DNA of 64,000 nucleotides from Cepaea nemoralis (Eukaryota; Mollusca; Gastropoda; Stylommatophora; Helicidae): NCBI GenBank assembly GCA_014155875.1, contig JACEFZ010012654.1, positions 62,001 to 126,000 of the forward strand, read 5' to 3'. Shown piece by piece: positions 41,924 to 51,973 of this stretch (position 1 is its first letter; each line of letters starts with the position of its first letter). The notes under the pieces were generated by a model. It saw only the letters and a program-made list of their open reading frames with translations, ran no database searches and was not told where the DNA came from. The position numbers and the translations under genes were made by a program.

Positions 41924-42124
41924 TTAAAACTGGTTCTATGTAACATGAAATATAATAATAATACTAATAATTATAATAAAATAATAATAATAAACAAAAC
42001 ATGTCCCGAAGCAAAGACCTGCTAGGCTTACGTGATGTGCTTTGCTTTGCTTGAGACGAGTGGCCCCGTTCAACCTTCGTCTATATCGACTTGGTTGTAA
42101 TTGGGGCCTTTATAGTGTATCTAA

Positions 42125-42545
42125 GACTCATCATCTCATCTCATCATGTTCCTCTTGTGCCTTGCTGTGTCGAGGTGAAGTATAAACATCGTGAGAGTTC
42201 CCGATTATGGGCTTCATATATCGATATTCCCATGGACTCTGCTATTCCCTCCGTCCAACGTTTACGTGGTCGGCCTCTTCCTCTGTTTCCATCTGGTCTG
42301 TACATCATTGCTTGTTGTGGTGTGCTCTTGACTGGCAACCTACTTGCATGGCCAAACCATTTGACTTGCTGCTTTCTAATAAAATCTAGTGCTGCTTTAA
42401 CCCCCACTTTAGTCCTGATTTCTTCATTTCTGATCTTATCTCTTCTTGATACGTTGAGTATTCTTCTCAGGAACCTCATTTCTGTTGTTGTGATTGTTCT
42501 TTTCTCTTTTTCTGTCATTGTCCAGGTTTGGCATTGGTAGCATAG
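42125..42545 (-). pseudogene. 3' end of another RTE-like LINE family
   Basis: Frame of ~125 codons: RTITTTEMRFLRRILNVSRR, DKIRNEEIRTKVGV, QQVKWFGHASRLPV, RGRGRPRKRWTEGI, ending TQQGTRGT, stop, then a GATGAGATGAGATGATGAG tail (42145-42120). Open but 5' truncated. Confidence 0.8.
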
Positions 42546-42599
42546 AGTTGGTAGGAAGATTGTGTTAGTAAAGTGCTTTCTTAGTAGTTATTGATACAT

Positions 42600-42854
42600 G
42601 TTTGTTCTTAAGTATTGGTGCCATTTGTCCAATGAGTTGATTTGCCTTATTGCACCTATATATATATTTATATATTATTATATTATTATCTAAGACTTTT
42701 CCTTTAGAAAATATAGCTGCGTATATCTAGAACCATCACAGTTTATATTCCTGAATGCACGAAGCCCTAGGCCAGTCTTTGGTCTTTCCCTTATGTGGCT
42801 GACGGCAAGCGCTGACATTACACTGTCGCGTGACTGCTCTCGTGACATTATCAA

Positions 42855-42914
<60 letters not shown>

Positions 42915-43280
42915 TGTTATTAATGTCGTTGTTGTTTTTTCTTTTTGTTCGCGAACCCCATCTCAATGCATTTTCGTGTCTCGAACTGAAACCTTTGTTT
43001 GTGGTTTTCATTGAAACATGTATGTTTTGTGACTGCAATATTTCAGTTTTCTAGCTTATGATATTTTTTGTTTTCCTCGCTCGTTGAAATCGACTATGGT
43101 CGAATCTTTCATGTGTCTGTGTATGCGTCTTTCCTTTCGTCCAGCCTTCCAGTTATATTTTGTGTTCATTCGTTATTTTAGCTCTAGCTCGGCAGCGGAC
43201 TATTCCCTTCTTTCGAGTCGTTCACTCTCATAAAGTAAACTGGCAACTGGTGGTGATTTTATTTTATCCGAGTTGGTAAA
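42600..43280. other. No gene recognised apart from a (TAA)n tract
   Basis: Contains (TATA) near 42658 and (TAA)n at 42857-42912. Confidence 0.4.
42857..42912. repeat. (TAA)n microsatellite
   Basis: 18-19 units. Confidence 0.95.
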
Positions 43281-43284
43281 CAAG

Positions 43285-43990
43285 TTTGCTTCATATCCGT
43301 TACATGACGTCGCAGTCAACCCCAACATTTGTTGACTGTTTGTGATTCCTGGGCAAGATTACATTCAGTAGTTCAGTAGTTTGCCATTGCTTTCTGAACG
43401 ACTGGTACTCATACCATTTTCTGAAAACCAACGTCTTCTTCTTCTTCTTCTTCTTCAGCATTCCGAGCCATTGAGGTTCTTTGCTGCAGATACAAGCCGT
43501 CTCCATTCGTCTCTCTGGTTGACCTTCTCCTGCCATGTCGCTGATTCCAAGTGCTTGTAGGTCTGTATATATATTATCTCTCCACCGTCTTCTTGGTCTA
43601 CCTCGGGGTCTACGGTCATTTATTTCCTGAGTGTAAGCGAGTTTTGTTTCCCTATTATCTTCCATTCTTTCTATATGCCCCAGCCATTGCAGTCTATTAG
43701 CCTTCATGATACCAGTGATTAGCGGGGACTTAAACAGATCATACATGTCTTTGTTGCTTCTTCTTTTCCACTCTCCACTTTGTGTATCGCTAATGGGCCC
43801 AAAGATGCGTCTTAAGACTTTGCTAGTAAAGGTTTGTACAAAGGCTTCGTCTCCTTTAGTTGTACTCCAGGTGAAAACCAACGCACGACGAATTTGCTGC
43901 TAAACTGCTCGCAGCTGTGTTTCGCACGCGGTATGTGGGATTACGAATTGTATCCGTAACTCCTTCGCCGAAAAGTTGGTTGTCAAGCAA
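43285..43990 (-). mobile_element. SINE family S1, split by a LINE insertion
   Basis: 3' part at 43285-43433 (TCCGTTACATGACGTCGCAG, AGTTTGCCATTGCTTTCTGA) and head at 43884-43980 (TTCGCACGCGGTATG). They are separated by the LINE at 43434-43871 and its 12-bp target duplication. Confidence 0.8.
43434..43871 (-). pseudogene. LINE 3' end inserted in a SINE, (GAA)n tail, 12-bp target duplication
   Basis: Frame: FTWSTTKGDEAFVQTFTSK, VLRRIFGPISD, RLQWLGHIERMEDNRETKL, RPRGRPRRRWRDNIY, ending EPQWLGML followed directly by the (GAA)n tail (plus-strand CTT repeats at 43435-43456). TGAAAACCAACG flanks it at 43422-43433 and 43872-43883. Strongly 5' truncated but with an open frame, so the insertion is fairly recent. 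Confidence 0.87.
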
Positions 43991-43999
43991 CCCATTTAT

Positions 44000-44445
44000 T
44001 GTGAGCGTGGAAAACAGGGGGTTTACTGCTCCGAGCTGTTGTGTGAGTCCAGAAATGCATCCACGACTTTCCGAGCACGAGACTGATGGCTCAAACACCC
44101 CCCACCCCCCCAACCCCCCCCAAACTACCCCTTCCAAAGGACGGAGGTCCTGTGTTGATCTGGAGTCTCCGTCTAGTAAGAACCCCCTTCAGGTTTTGGT
44201 CACGTTTATAAATCACATGCTTACCGGCATGGCACATGATGATGATAAACCACTATACAGTTCTCATTAAAGGTTCACTGTGTGTCGTGTTCCGAGTGGA
44301 GACTGTTGTGGTGGCGACAGATGTTTTTGGAAACATGTAACTAGTTGAAATAACGGTCAGGATAATTGTGGTTATACCTATATGGGAATACCTCTCTTTA
44401 GTTGATAAATATTAATTCTGAGACCTTGTTTGTGGGTTCGATAAC
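44000..44445. other. No gene recognised
   Basis: C-rich run at 44099-44130; CATGGCACATGATGATGAT at 44227-44246 is probably a relic R1 LINE tail. Confidence 0.4.
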
Positions 44446-44449
44446 TCAA

Positions 44450-44690
44450 GATGGACGCAGTTCGTAATCTCGCATACCGCGTTCGAAACACAGCTGTTGG
44501 CTGATTGGCAGCAAACCACCTTACGTGGTTTTTTTATGAAATGGTATGGGTGTTGGTCGTTCAGAAAGCAATGGCATAATACTGAAAGTAAACTTGTCCA
44601 GGGGTTGACTGCTGCGTCCTGTACAGGATATGCAACAAGCTTTAACTTACTATCCCACCATAGCAGGACTCACTTTTGAACTCATGTCCA
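44450..44690 (+). mobile_element. SINE family S1 copy within an inverted duplicated block
   Basis: GACGCAGTTCGTAATCTCGC, GCGTTCGAAACACAG, end GTCCTGTACAGGATATGCAA. Similarity with 37045-37317 (inverted) continues beyond the SINE 3' end through TACTATCCCACCATAGCAGG to ~44715. Confidence 0.75.
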
Positions 44691-44699
44691 GTGGTAGCA

Positions 44700-45330
44700 T
44701 TTCCGTAAGAAACCATACGTATGTAGTGGGACATACGAGAAATAGCCAATAACACTCGATAAGGTTATGGGACACGGGAAGAATAGCCAGCCACATTTGA
44801 GCTGAAGACTGGATCGCACGAAGAATAGCCTACTACATCTGAGACGATGACTGGGACACATGAATAATAGCCAATCACATCTGAGGCGATTACTGGGACA
44901 CATAAAGAATAGCCAATCACATATGAGATGATTACTGTGACACAGCAAGAATAGCCATTCACATATGAGATGATAACCGGGACACAGGAAGAATAGCCAG
45001 CCACAGTTGGAACGAAAACTGAGACACGGGACGAATAGCCAATCACATATAAGACGATGACTGAGACACAGGAAGAATAGCCAATCACATTTGAGACGAT
45101 GACCGGGACACAGGATAAATAGCCAATCACATAGGAGGCGATGCTGGGACGCAGGAACATTAGCCAATCACACATGAGACGATGAATGGGACAAGGGAAG
45201 AATAGCCAATCACATTTGAGACAATGACGGGGACACGGGATGAATAGCCAATCACATATGTGGTGATGACTGGGACACAGGAACATTAGCAAATCACATA
45301 TGAGACGATGACTGGGGCGCGGACAAAATG
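44700..45330. repeat. 42-bp minisatellite, ~15 units
   Basis: Unit GGGACACAGGAAGAATAGCC plus AATCACATATGAGACGATGACT. Because 42 is a multiple of three, stop-free frames of ~160-175 codons appear on the minus strand in two frames, encoding 14-residue repeats (CPSHRLICDWLFFL type). No start context, splice site or domain supports a gene. Confidence 0.93.
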
Positions 45331-45439
45331 GGCAGTCTCACATAACATGATGAATGGGATCGGACCAGTTTATATTTTGCGTTGCATGATTTGTGAATTT
45401 GTTAACGTTCAGGAAAATAGACAGTAACATGGATCTATT

Positions 45440-45844
45440 ATAGACAATAAAATTGGAAGTTCGGAATGCTCTTAGCCATATGAAAATTGGCAAGACTCTG
45501 GATCCGGACATCACAGCAGAAATGATCAAACCCTTAGAAGAATATGGAATAGATCAGGTCAGAAGACTGGTGAACACTATAAATGATACTGGAGATATAC
45601 CTACAGAATTATGTAATTATATATTTATTGCAATCCCAAAGACATCAGGAGGCATGGAATGTGATCAACATCGATCAATTATTATAATGAGCCACACTGC
45701 GAAGACTTTCTTAAAAATTATCATGCAAAGAGTTAGTAAGAAAATACAACCCGAATTAAGGAAAGAACAATGTGGATTCGTAGAAGGTAAGGGTACAGTA
45801 TATGCTGTGTATTTGATGAGAACATTAATTGAGCGCTCTGTAGA

Positions 45845-45845
<1 letters not shown>
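45440..45845 (+). pseudogene. R1-type LINE RT fragment
   Basis: EVRNALSHMKIGKTLDPDIT, YIFIAIPKTSGGMECDQHRS, LRKEQCGFVEGKGTVYAVYL, RTLIERSVE; open frame of ~134 codons covering the RT fingers. It ends abruptly at the (GATT)n tail of the oppositely oriented family B LINE. Confidence 0.8.

Positions 45846-45882
<37 letters not shown>
45846..45882. repeat. (GATT)n, tail of family B LINE
   Basis: Nine units. Confidence 0.93.
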
Positions 45883-45883
<1 letters not shown>

Positions 45884-47946
45884 TAGGAACCGACATCACA
45901 GCATTCGGGGCTTTCCCATAAGCGCTCCGTCCCCATCCTCAGTAGCTAGCGAAGAGTTCCAACATCAATAGTTCCAGTAGCAATATGATTATATGTCCGT
46001 CTCGCCTTTCCTCTGAGCGTCACTCCTCACTGCCTCATTCTTGTCAGACCATGGTGGTCCATTTGCTCCTCCGAGGTGTACATGTGCTCCCACAAGGCCG
46101 CAACCACGTCTGCCGTGTCATGCATCAATACTCCACCAAGTTTTGCCGAGCCAGCCAATCTGTCCGCCTGTTCATTCCCCAGCACACCGGCATGCCCCGG
46201 AGAAAAGATCCAGGCGATGCCTGCTACCCGTGACCTCCGAAGCGAAGCAAGCCACTCTGCACGAAGCCTGCCTGTCCTCACCCTCCTCAGCATGCTTTCT
46301 GAGTCAGTTACAATCACTATGTGTGTATGTATCGTGTTCTCCATCCAGCGGAAGGTTCACTGACCGCCTCCACCTCCATTATTAAGCTAGAAGTTGTGGT
46401 ATCATACGCCAGGCTCTCCTGCACTAAACGTCGACCATTAGCTTTTGCTAAGAATCCCCAGGCACTTCTCCTACCTCTCAACACCGAACCATCTGTGTAG
46501 ATAATCACATCACCCGGGCGAGCATTATCCTGAATTAGTTGCTGGATTTCCACTTCCGTGGCCCCTGCTGGCCACTCCCTGCACTCCCGGCTCAATGTGA
46601 TTATAACTCTGCACAAGTCTGACTGCTCCGCTGGCACTCTGACCCACTCCTCTCCTCGCCTAATGTTCTCCAAGATGCACACCTGTCTGATCGTATCCTC
46701 CGCCTGAGCCATCCATGATTTCCCTCTTATCAGTCTCTGACCCTTATCTGCGTCCAGCGCCTCATGCAAAGGGTGATCTGTGTCTGCAGCTACTCTGAGG
46801 TATGCCTTCGCCTGCATCACCTTGTGCCTACCAGCAACAGTCGGCAGACCAAGGATGTAACGCATACACACTACTGGGGTGTCTCTAGTGCATCCCAGAA
46901 TGACCCGCATAGCTTCGTTCTGTGTGCGCTCTAACTTTGCCAGCTGACTCTTTGAGACAGTGAGCAGTCCTAGTCCATAATCAATCACTGAGAGGATCAA
47001 GTGCTGGTATAGTGTGAAGAGCATTCTCTGCTCTGTGTCCATTGCAGCCATAGTTTTAAGTGCATTGAGTCCCTTTTGAGATCTTGTCACAACCGTCTCC
47101 ACATGGTCCTTGAAGGACATACTCCTGTCAAATGTGATTCCCAGATACTTCAGTTTGTTCTCTCTGTTGACGCTTCTACCATCTATCGTGAGGCTTGGGA
47201 CGTCATCTCTCACAATCCTGTTGTCCAGAGAGCACCACAAAACAGTCGCCTTTTCCGGGTGGATGACAGCACTCATTTCAGTGCACCAATCAATCACTTT
47301 GTCTACTGTCGCCTGCAGCTCCTGGGCTGTTTGCTCCCTATCTCTCCCCTGCCTATATGCAAGAATATCATCTGCAAGTGTTAGTATCCTTCCAACTCCT
47401 GGTGCCTCTAGGTTTGCAATCTTGCTCGTATACACGTTAAAGAGCACCGGTGAGATTGCAGATCACTGTGGCAGTCCCGGGGTTAACATATGTGGCTCTG
47501 AGGTCCATGCATTCAGTCGCAGAGCAACCCGACGAGAATGCAGGACGGCTGCTATCCAGTTCACCAACCAGGGATTGACCCCTTTCTCTATCAATGCGGT
47601 CATCAAAATAGCATAGCGAACTCTATTGTACGCATCCTCGAGATCAAGCGCTGCCGCCATCGTTTCCTGTCTACTATGGAACCCCTCATAAACGTCAAAG
47701 GCAAAAGTGGCTGCATTTGACCAGGTATCTTTTCCTGGCCTGTAGCTCCCCAGACCTCTTGGAAGAAGCTTCCCCCTTTCCAAAAACTCTTGCAGCTTAA
47801 TAGCGACTATCTTCTCTAAAATCTTCCCAAATGTATTTTTAAGGGTTATGATCCTGAAGCCGCTAAGATTTGAATGATCCTTGTATGGTATTGGGAGAGG
47901 GATGGGATAGCTATGTAACCAATCCTGCGGTACTGATGCTGTCATC
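45846..47946 (-). pseudogene. Family B LINE: reverse transcriptase plus RNase H, one stop and one frameshift
   Basis: Minus orientation from 47946: PQDWLHSYPIPLPIPYKDHS, ...FDVYEGFHSRQETMAAALDL, LTPGLPQ then an in-frame TGA (47465-47463; the sister copy has GGA here), LFNVYTSKI, the palm motif LADDILAYRQGRD (YADD-type), LKYLGITFDRSM. The RNase H domain: VIIYTDGSVLRGRRSAW, SLIMEVEAV, a frameshift near 46330, TDSESMLRRV and PGHAGVLGNEQADRLAG. The RNase H catalytic D, E, D and D are visible. Ends in a 3' UTR and (AATC)n tail (plus-strand GATT, 45846-45882). RNase H plus short tail suggests the I superfamily (inference). Very little decayed. Confidence 0.88.
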
Positions 47947-49250
47947 GGTCTTGGATGTTTCCATGTGACCTTATGCAGCTCTTTTGTATTAAAGAAAGGA
48001 GTTTGTAATACATAGGTCATTTATGGTGCCCATTTTCATTAATGCGACCGATGTTGTATTTTCCAAGGCACACTGGTCATGAACTCGAGTCCTTGCCCAC
48101 ACGGGCAGTGAAATCACCGAACATATAAATGTAGTCGGATTTTGGAACTGCCTTGATCACAGAGTCTAACTCCTCATAGAACGAATCCTTCACATCATCA
48201 GAGGAAGCGTGTGTCGGTGCATATGCAGTAATAATAGTGGTAAAACCACAAGAGGTTGCCAAGCGCAGGGATAATAGTCTTTCATTACCTCCAACTGGAA
48301 TTTCAATCATTTCCAGTAACGAATTCTTCACTGCAAAGCCCACACCATGTTGCATTTTTTTCTGCCTACCCTTTAACCTTCCATAAAGGGTGTAATTGTT
48401 TTCCCTGAATGACTCTTCCTCAGCGAGGCGAGACTCCTGCAGGCCAGCAATATCAATGTTCAGACGATTGAGTTCGGCATCAATCACAGCCGTTTTTCTC
48501 ACATCGTCAATATTCGTCAAGTCAGTGGGAAATCCTGGACACATGGTTCTTACGTTCCAGGTTGCAAGCTGTAGCTTGAGGTTTTTCTTTTTATTAGTAC
48601 CTGGTGCGTTGGTTTTACAGCCTGCGATACAGATTTTGTCCTAGCCCCAAGCACCCATTGAAGCAGGCAGGCTGTGGCGGATCAGCACCCAATTGGCCGG
48701 GAGCTGCCCAGTTTGGAGAGCGCGGTAGCTGATCAGTGACACCTGTAGGTGTATCCCACCGCCAGAGGCAACCCGTGGTGTCCCATGTCTACGCCAATTG
48801 ACAAGGACTTATAACACGTGAATGTTACCTCTCGCTTTCTCGATTCCGAGACCGGTTAAGACCGGGGATGAAGTTATTGCCTCTCCATAGCACAAAGCCT
48901 AGGCTAAAATACAGAGACCATGTGTTGCCCATGCAGCATGATCCCTCTCTCGGCCTCTCTAGTTCACTCCAGAGGAAAGGTAACACCAATACGTCTGAAA
49001 CAAGACAATCTGCAGAAGCTGCCGGATCAGCAAAGCAATACTCTAACTGTCCGCCTGTCAGAGCTTCCATTCTAGACCAGTTGCCGACCAAGGCTTAGGG
49101 CCTGGTCTGCCTTGCCATGACACTTAGTCTTTAGGCTGCATTTCCTCGCACTAGGGTAAGGCTTGTAACCTCCCAAATGCACTCCTCCGCTCGAAGCCGT
49201 TGGCACAATGTGGGGCCCACCATTCGGCGCTAAGCTGAAAGCAGGTAGTA
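47947..49250 (-). pseudogene. LINE 5' region: leader and APE endonuclease, joined in frame to family B RT
   Basis: Minus orientation: leader 49250-48580, then LKLQLATWNVRTMCPGFPTD, DIAGLQESRLAEEESFRENN, KKMQHGVGFAVKNSLLE, IITAYAPTHASSDDVKDSFY, YMFGDFTARVGKDSSS and a stop near 48077. A shifted frame continues with DLCITNSFFNTKELHKVTWKHPR, the endonuclease segment before the final catalytic SDH. There it changes to family B RT without a frame break at ~47946. The SDH is lost at the junction. Confidence 0.8.
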
Positions 49251-49430
49251 CCGTCTTCTGTCATACGGTAGCTAGGACAAATTTGACTTAGACCAGACAC
49301 ACAAAAGTGATGATACAGCGAGTGACATTAACAATATAAAGCGTTAAAGTAATTGATGTAGGGGATACACAGAGTTATATATAAATGGAAGGCAAGAAAA
49401 TGAATCATACGCAAGCACTTTTAAAAGCTC

Positions 49431-49436
49431 TTTAAT
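49431..49436 (-). terminator. Candidate poly(A) signal ATTAAA
   Basis: ATTAAA on the minus strand 26 bases after the stop codon of the ten-cysteine gene. Confidence 0.45.
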
Positions 49437-49461
49437 TTGTAAATGTCGTGTTGGCGGATCT

Positions 49462-49621
49462 TTAGTGAGGCAAATAGAAACACTTGCTGGCTCCCTTTGC
49501 TTCAACGCTAACACAGCTCATCCCGTGCGAACAACTACACTGGCCTAAATCTGTTACTCCATGAGTGCATTCGTCGCCCAACTTCAGGTTGGTCTTGCAA
49601 ACGCCCTTGAACTCGCCGACC
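49462..49621 (-). CDS. Secreted ten-cysteine peptide, last exon (prokineticin/colipase-like spacing)
   Basis: 160-nt terminal exon: acceptor TTTTTGCAG immediately before 49621, one base completing the split codon, 52 codons and TAA at 49464-49462. Joined to 57690..57554 the frame is continuous and predicts 98 residues. This exon contributes six cysteines with spacing C-x9-C-x9-C-x-C-x5-C-x10-C. With the four in exon 1 the total is ten, as in prokineticin/AVIT and colipase-fold proteins: CX6CX4CC then C...C...CXCX5C...C. The characteristic N-terminal AVIT residues are absent. Role unknown; a secreted signalling or venom/defence-type peptide is possible. A decayed copy of the exon is at 55457..55322. 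Confidence 0.78.
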
Positions 49622-49800
49622 CTGCAAAAATATGACCAAGAAAACCGAATGTAAGTTTCCATTTATGCTTAAAACACGGGAGTGAAACGGGTGGGGACAC
49701 GCTGATGTCATTATGCATACCCATGGTTCTGTCTTTATCGTCGTGAAGACGTGACCCAGCCTGAGAGATCAAGAGGACAGATCCTTGTCATAATCTCCCC

Positions 49801-50300
49801 ACCTGTTCTAACGCGTCGTCGTCAACGGTGCCTGGCAATTACGGCCAGGTCCACCTGTGAGCGACACTAACCACACTGTGGTAGGAAGGGTCAGTCTGTG
49901 CATGCGTGAGACATGGAGTCCACGCAGGGGCACAACTCCGACTAGCGACAACTCACAGTGGTTAGCGGCCAGACTGCCAGGTGAAGTTGTACAGGACAGA
50001 CGGAATGAATGGTGCTCGTTTACTTGTGTAGATGAGCGATAATAGATAGAAAGCCTGTGTGAGTATAGGAGACTGTGCGCTTGTGAGTTGTATACATTAC
50101 ATTGATATGTCTATTGTCAATTGATTGTATTATGGCATCGATATTGTAATTGCGCGATGCATGTAATGGTTGTTATGAGTGAGACGCGTGAATAAAGTGT
50201 TTGAATTGTATTTGTAGAGTGTCACGTCAAGTCATTCTGTGACAGTGTTTGTATCACACTTGTTGGTGATTACGAGCCTGTGTTATTGCTGAATGCAAGA
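49801..50300. other. Intron DNA of the ten-cysteine gene, no further exon seen
   Basis: No repeat or coding segment identified. Since the two known exons join in phase, no extra exon is required here. Confidence 0.4.
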
Positions 50301-51478
50301 ATCTGACAATCCTGCAGTGCAAAATTAAAATGTTTTATCAACAAACGACAGAGATATATTAATAAATTAAAGATTTAAACCAGGAATTACATCAGAAAAT
50401 TTTGAAAATCATAAGAAAAATTGGCTTTCCATCACATGCTGTACAACTCATAAAAATGCTCTTTCGAGACCAACAAGGAGCGGTTAGAATAGATGGTAAG
50501 ACATCAGATTTGTTTGACATCAAGCAAGGAGTCCGTCAGGGCTGTGTGCTGTCCAAATGTTTGTTTAACCTGTACACAGAAAATATAATCAGAAATGTCA
50601 GAGATGATATAACCAAGGAGCAGTATGATGCCCTAAATATCGGTGGTCATGAAATAACAGAGATTCGACATGCTGATGATACAGTATTACTATCCACATC
50701 ACACAATGGTATAGAACAACTAATAACCTCAACCCAAAATATTAGCGAACATCACAACCTATATCTCAACATAGCAAAAACAAAGATAATGCATACAGAT
50801 AAAACTACTATGGAGAAAGAAATATATGTTATTGAGGAAAAATTTGAGGTGGTGGAAAATGTCGAACATCTTGTGTCATTAATTTCCAACAATGATGATA
50901 CAATGAATGAAATTAACAGACGAATGTCTATTGCTCTTCAAAATCTAAAACAAGTGAATAAATTGTGGAAGGTAAAGGCAGCCCTACGAAAATTATATTT
51001 TTAAGATCATGCATCTTTCCCATTGCAATATACACCCGTGAGACCTGGACACTTACTAAATAAGCTGAACAGCGCATAAATGCCTTTGAATATAAATGTT
51101 ACAGACTGGTTTTAAGAATATCTTGGATACAGAAAAGAACAAATTCTTCCATACGGCAAGAGCTGAATATTAAAGAAGGTCGGCTACTAAGAACGATAAA
51201 TCAAAGAAAATTTTAATATTTTTGTCACTTGAAACGTCATGAAAGTTTGGAGAGAACAATCATGGAGGGGTATATGCCACGGAAGAGAGGAATAAGAAGG
51301 CCAAAGAGAAGATGGATGCAGGATGTGGCAGATGATCTCCAGATGAATGTATCGGACGCGGGACATCTTGCTTATGACCGAGAAGTCTTCCAGAAGATTG
51401 TTATGGGAGCGAGATTCTGCAAGGAACATGCTCCTGAATGAATGAATGAATGAATGAATGAATGAATGAATGAATGCC
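50300..51478 (+). pseudogene. Family F LINE, 5' truncated, with (TGAA)n tail
   Basis: From 50402: IIRKIGFPSHAVQLIKMLFR, DIKQGVRQGCVLSKCLFNLY, EIRHADDTVLLSTS (catalytic Y replaced by H in the YADD position), NIAKTKIMHTDKT. A stop at 51002-51004 and at least two more breaks precede the C-terminal RTIMEGYMPRKRGIRRPKRR and MGARFCKEHAPE, stop, (TGAA)n to 51477. Inserted in the intron of the ten-cysteine gene, antisense to it. Confidence 0.85.
51438..51477. repeat. (TGAA)n, tail of family F LINE
   Basis: Ten units directly after the LINE stop codon. Confidence 0.93.
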
Positions 51479-51685
51479 AAGAAATGAAAGAGTGAAAGCA
51501 ACAACTGCAAGATGTATAGCATAATTGATATAATCACAGCAACAACTGCAACATTCACATCAACGGCTGAAAGCGTTAAAGTGACAACAGAAACGGTAAA
51601 CAGCATCTACATACAAAGTTAAAGTGATAAATACAGCGAGTTAAATTAACAAAATAAAACGTTACAGTAACTTATGTAGGTGATA

Positions 51686-51972
51686 CATATCATCATCCGG
51701 TGCCTTGCCATTTGGCATGGGCGATCATGCCTCTCCACAAATTACTATCTCTGACATAATGGATTAATTCGTGTGTTCATTCTCTTGCCATGACACAAGG
51801 CTGTCAATAATCTTTTAACGCTGTCTTCCTTTATCTCTCTTTCTGCAAATCTTTCCAGTTGCCACAACATGTTCCAATTTTCACCTTTTCATAACGTAGG
51901 CAAAAAAAAAAAACGATGACTGCCTCTTTCTGATGTTTTTGATAAGTTGTCTTTGCGACTCAGCTTCCCTTA
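51686..51972 (-). pseudogene. R1-type LINE, left half (right half at 54845-55215)
   Basis: Matches 39296-39560 and ends at GACTCAGCTTCCCTTAAA. The same LINE resumes at 54845 (CTCCCTTAAAACGTCCTGAT) and continues to 55215. It sits in host sequence duplicated at 49300-49380, with ACATAT near both outer ends as a possible target duplication. Interrupted by the family A LINE and other pieces. Confidence 0.8.
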
Positions 51973-51973
51973 A

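Larger units (their letters stand above)
49375..49800. repeat. Duplicated host segment, copy 1 (with intact last exon)
   Basis: Direct match to 55225-55620, covering sequence 3' of the stop codon, the whole last exon of the ten-cysteine gene and ~170 bases of the preceding intron. Confidence 0.88.

Noticed and set aside
44682..45292. Two overlapping minus-strand frames of 161 and 175 codons with 14-residue repeats
   Set aside because: They come from a 42-bp tandem repeat whose length is a multiple of three. Both frames are open at once and there is no splice site, signal peptide or domain, so no gene is supported.
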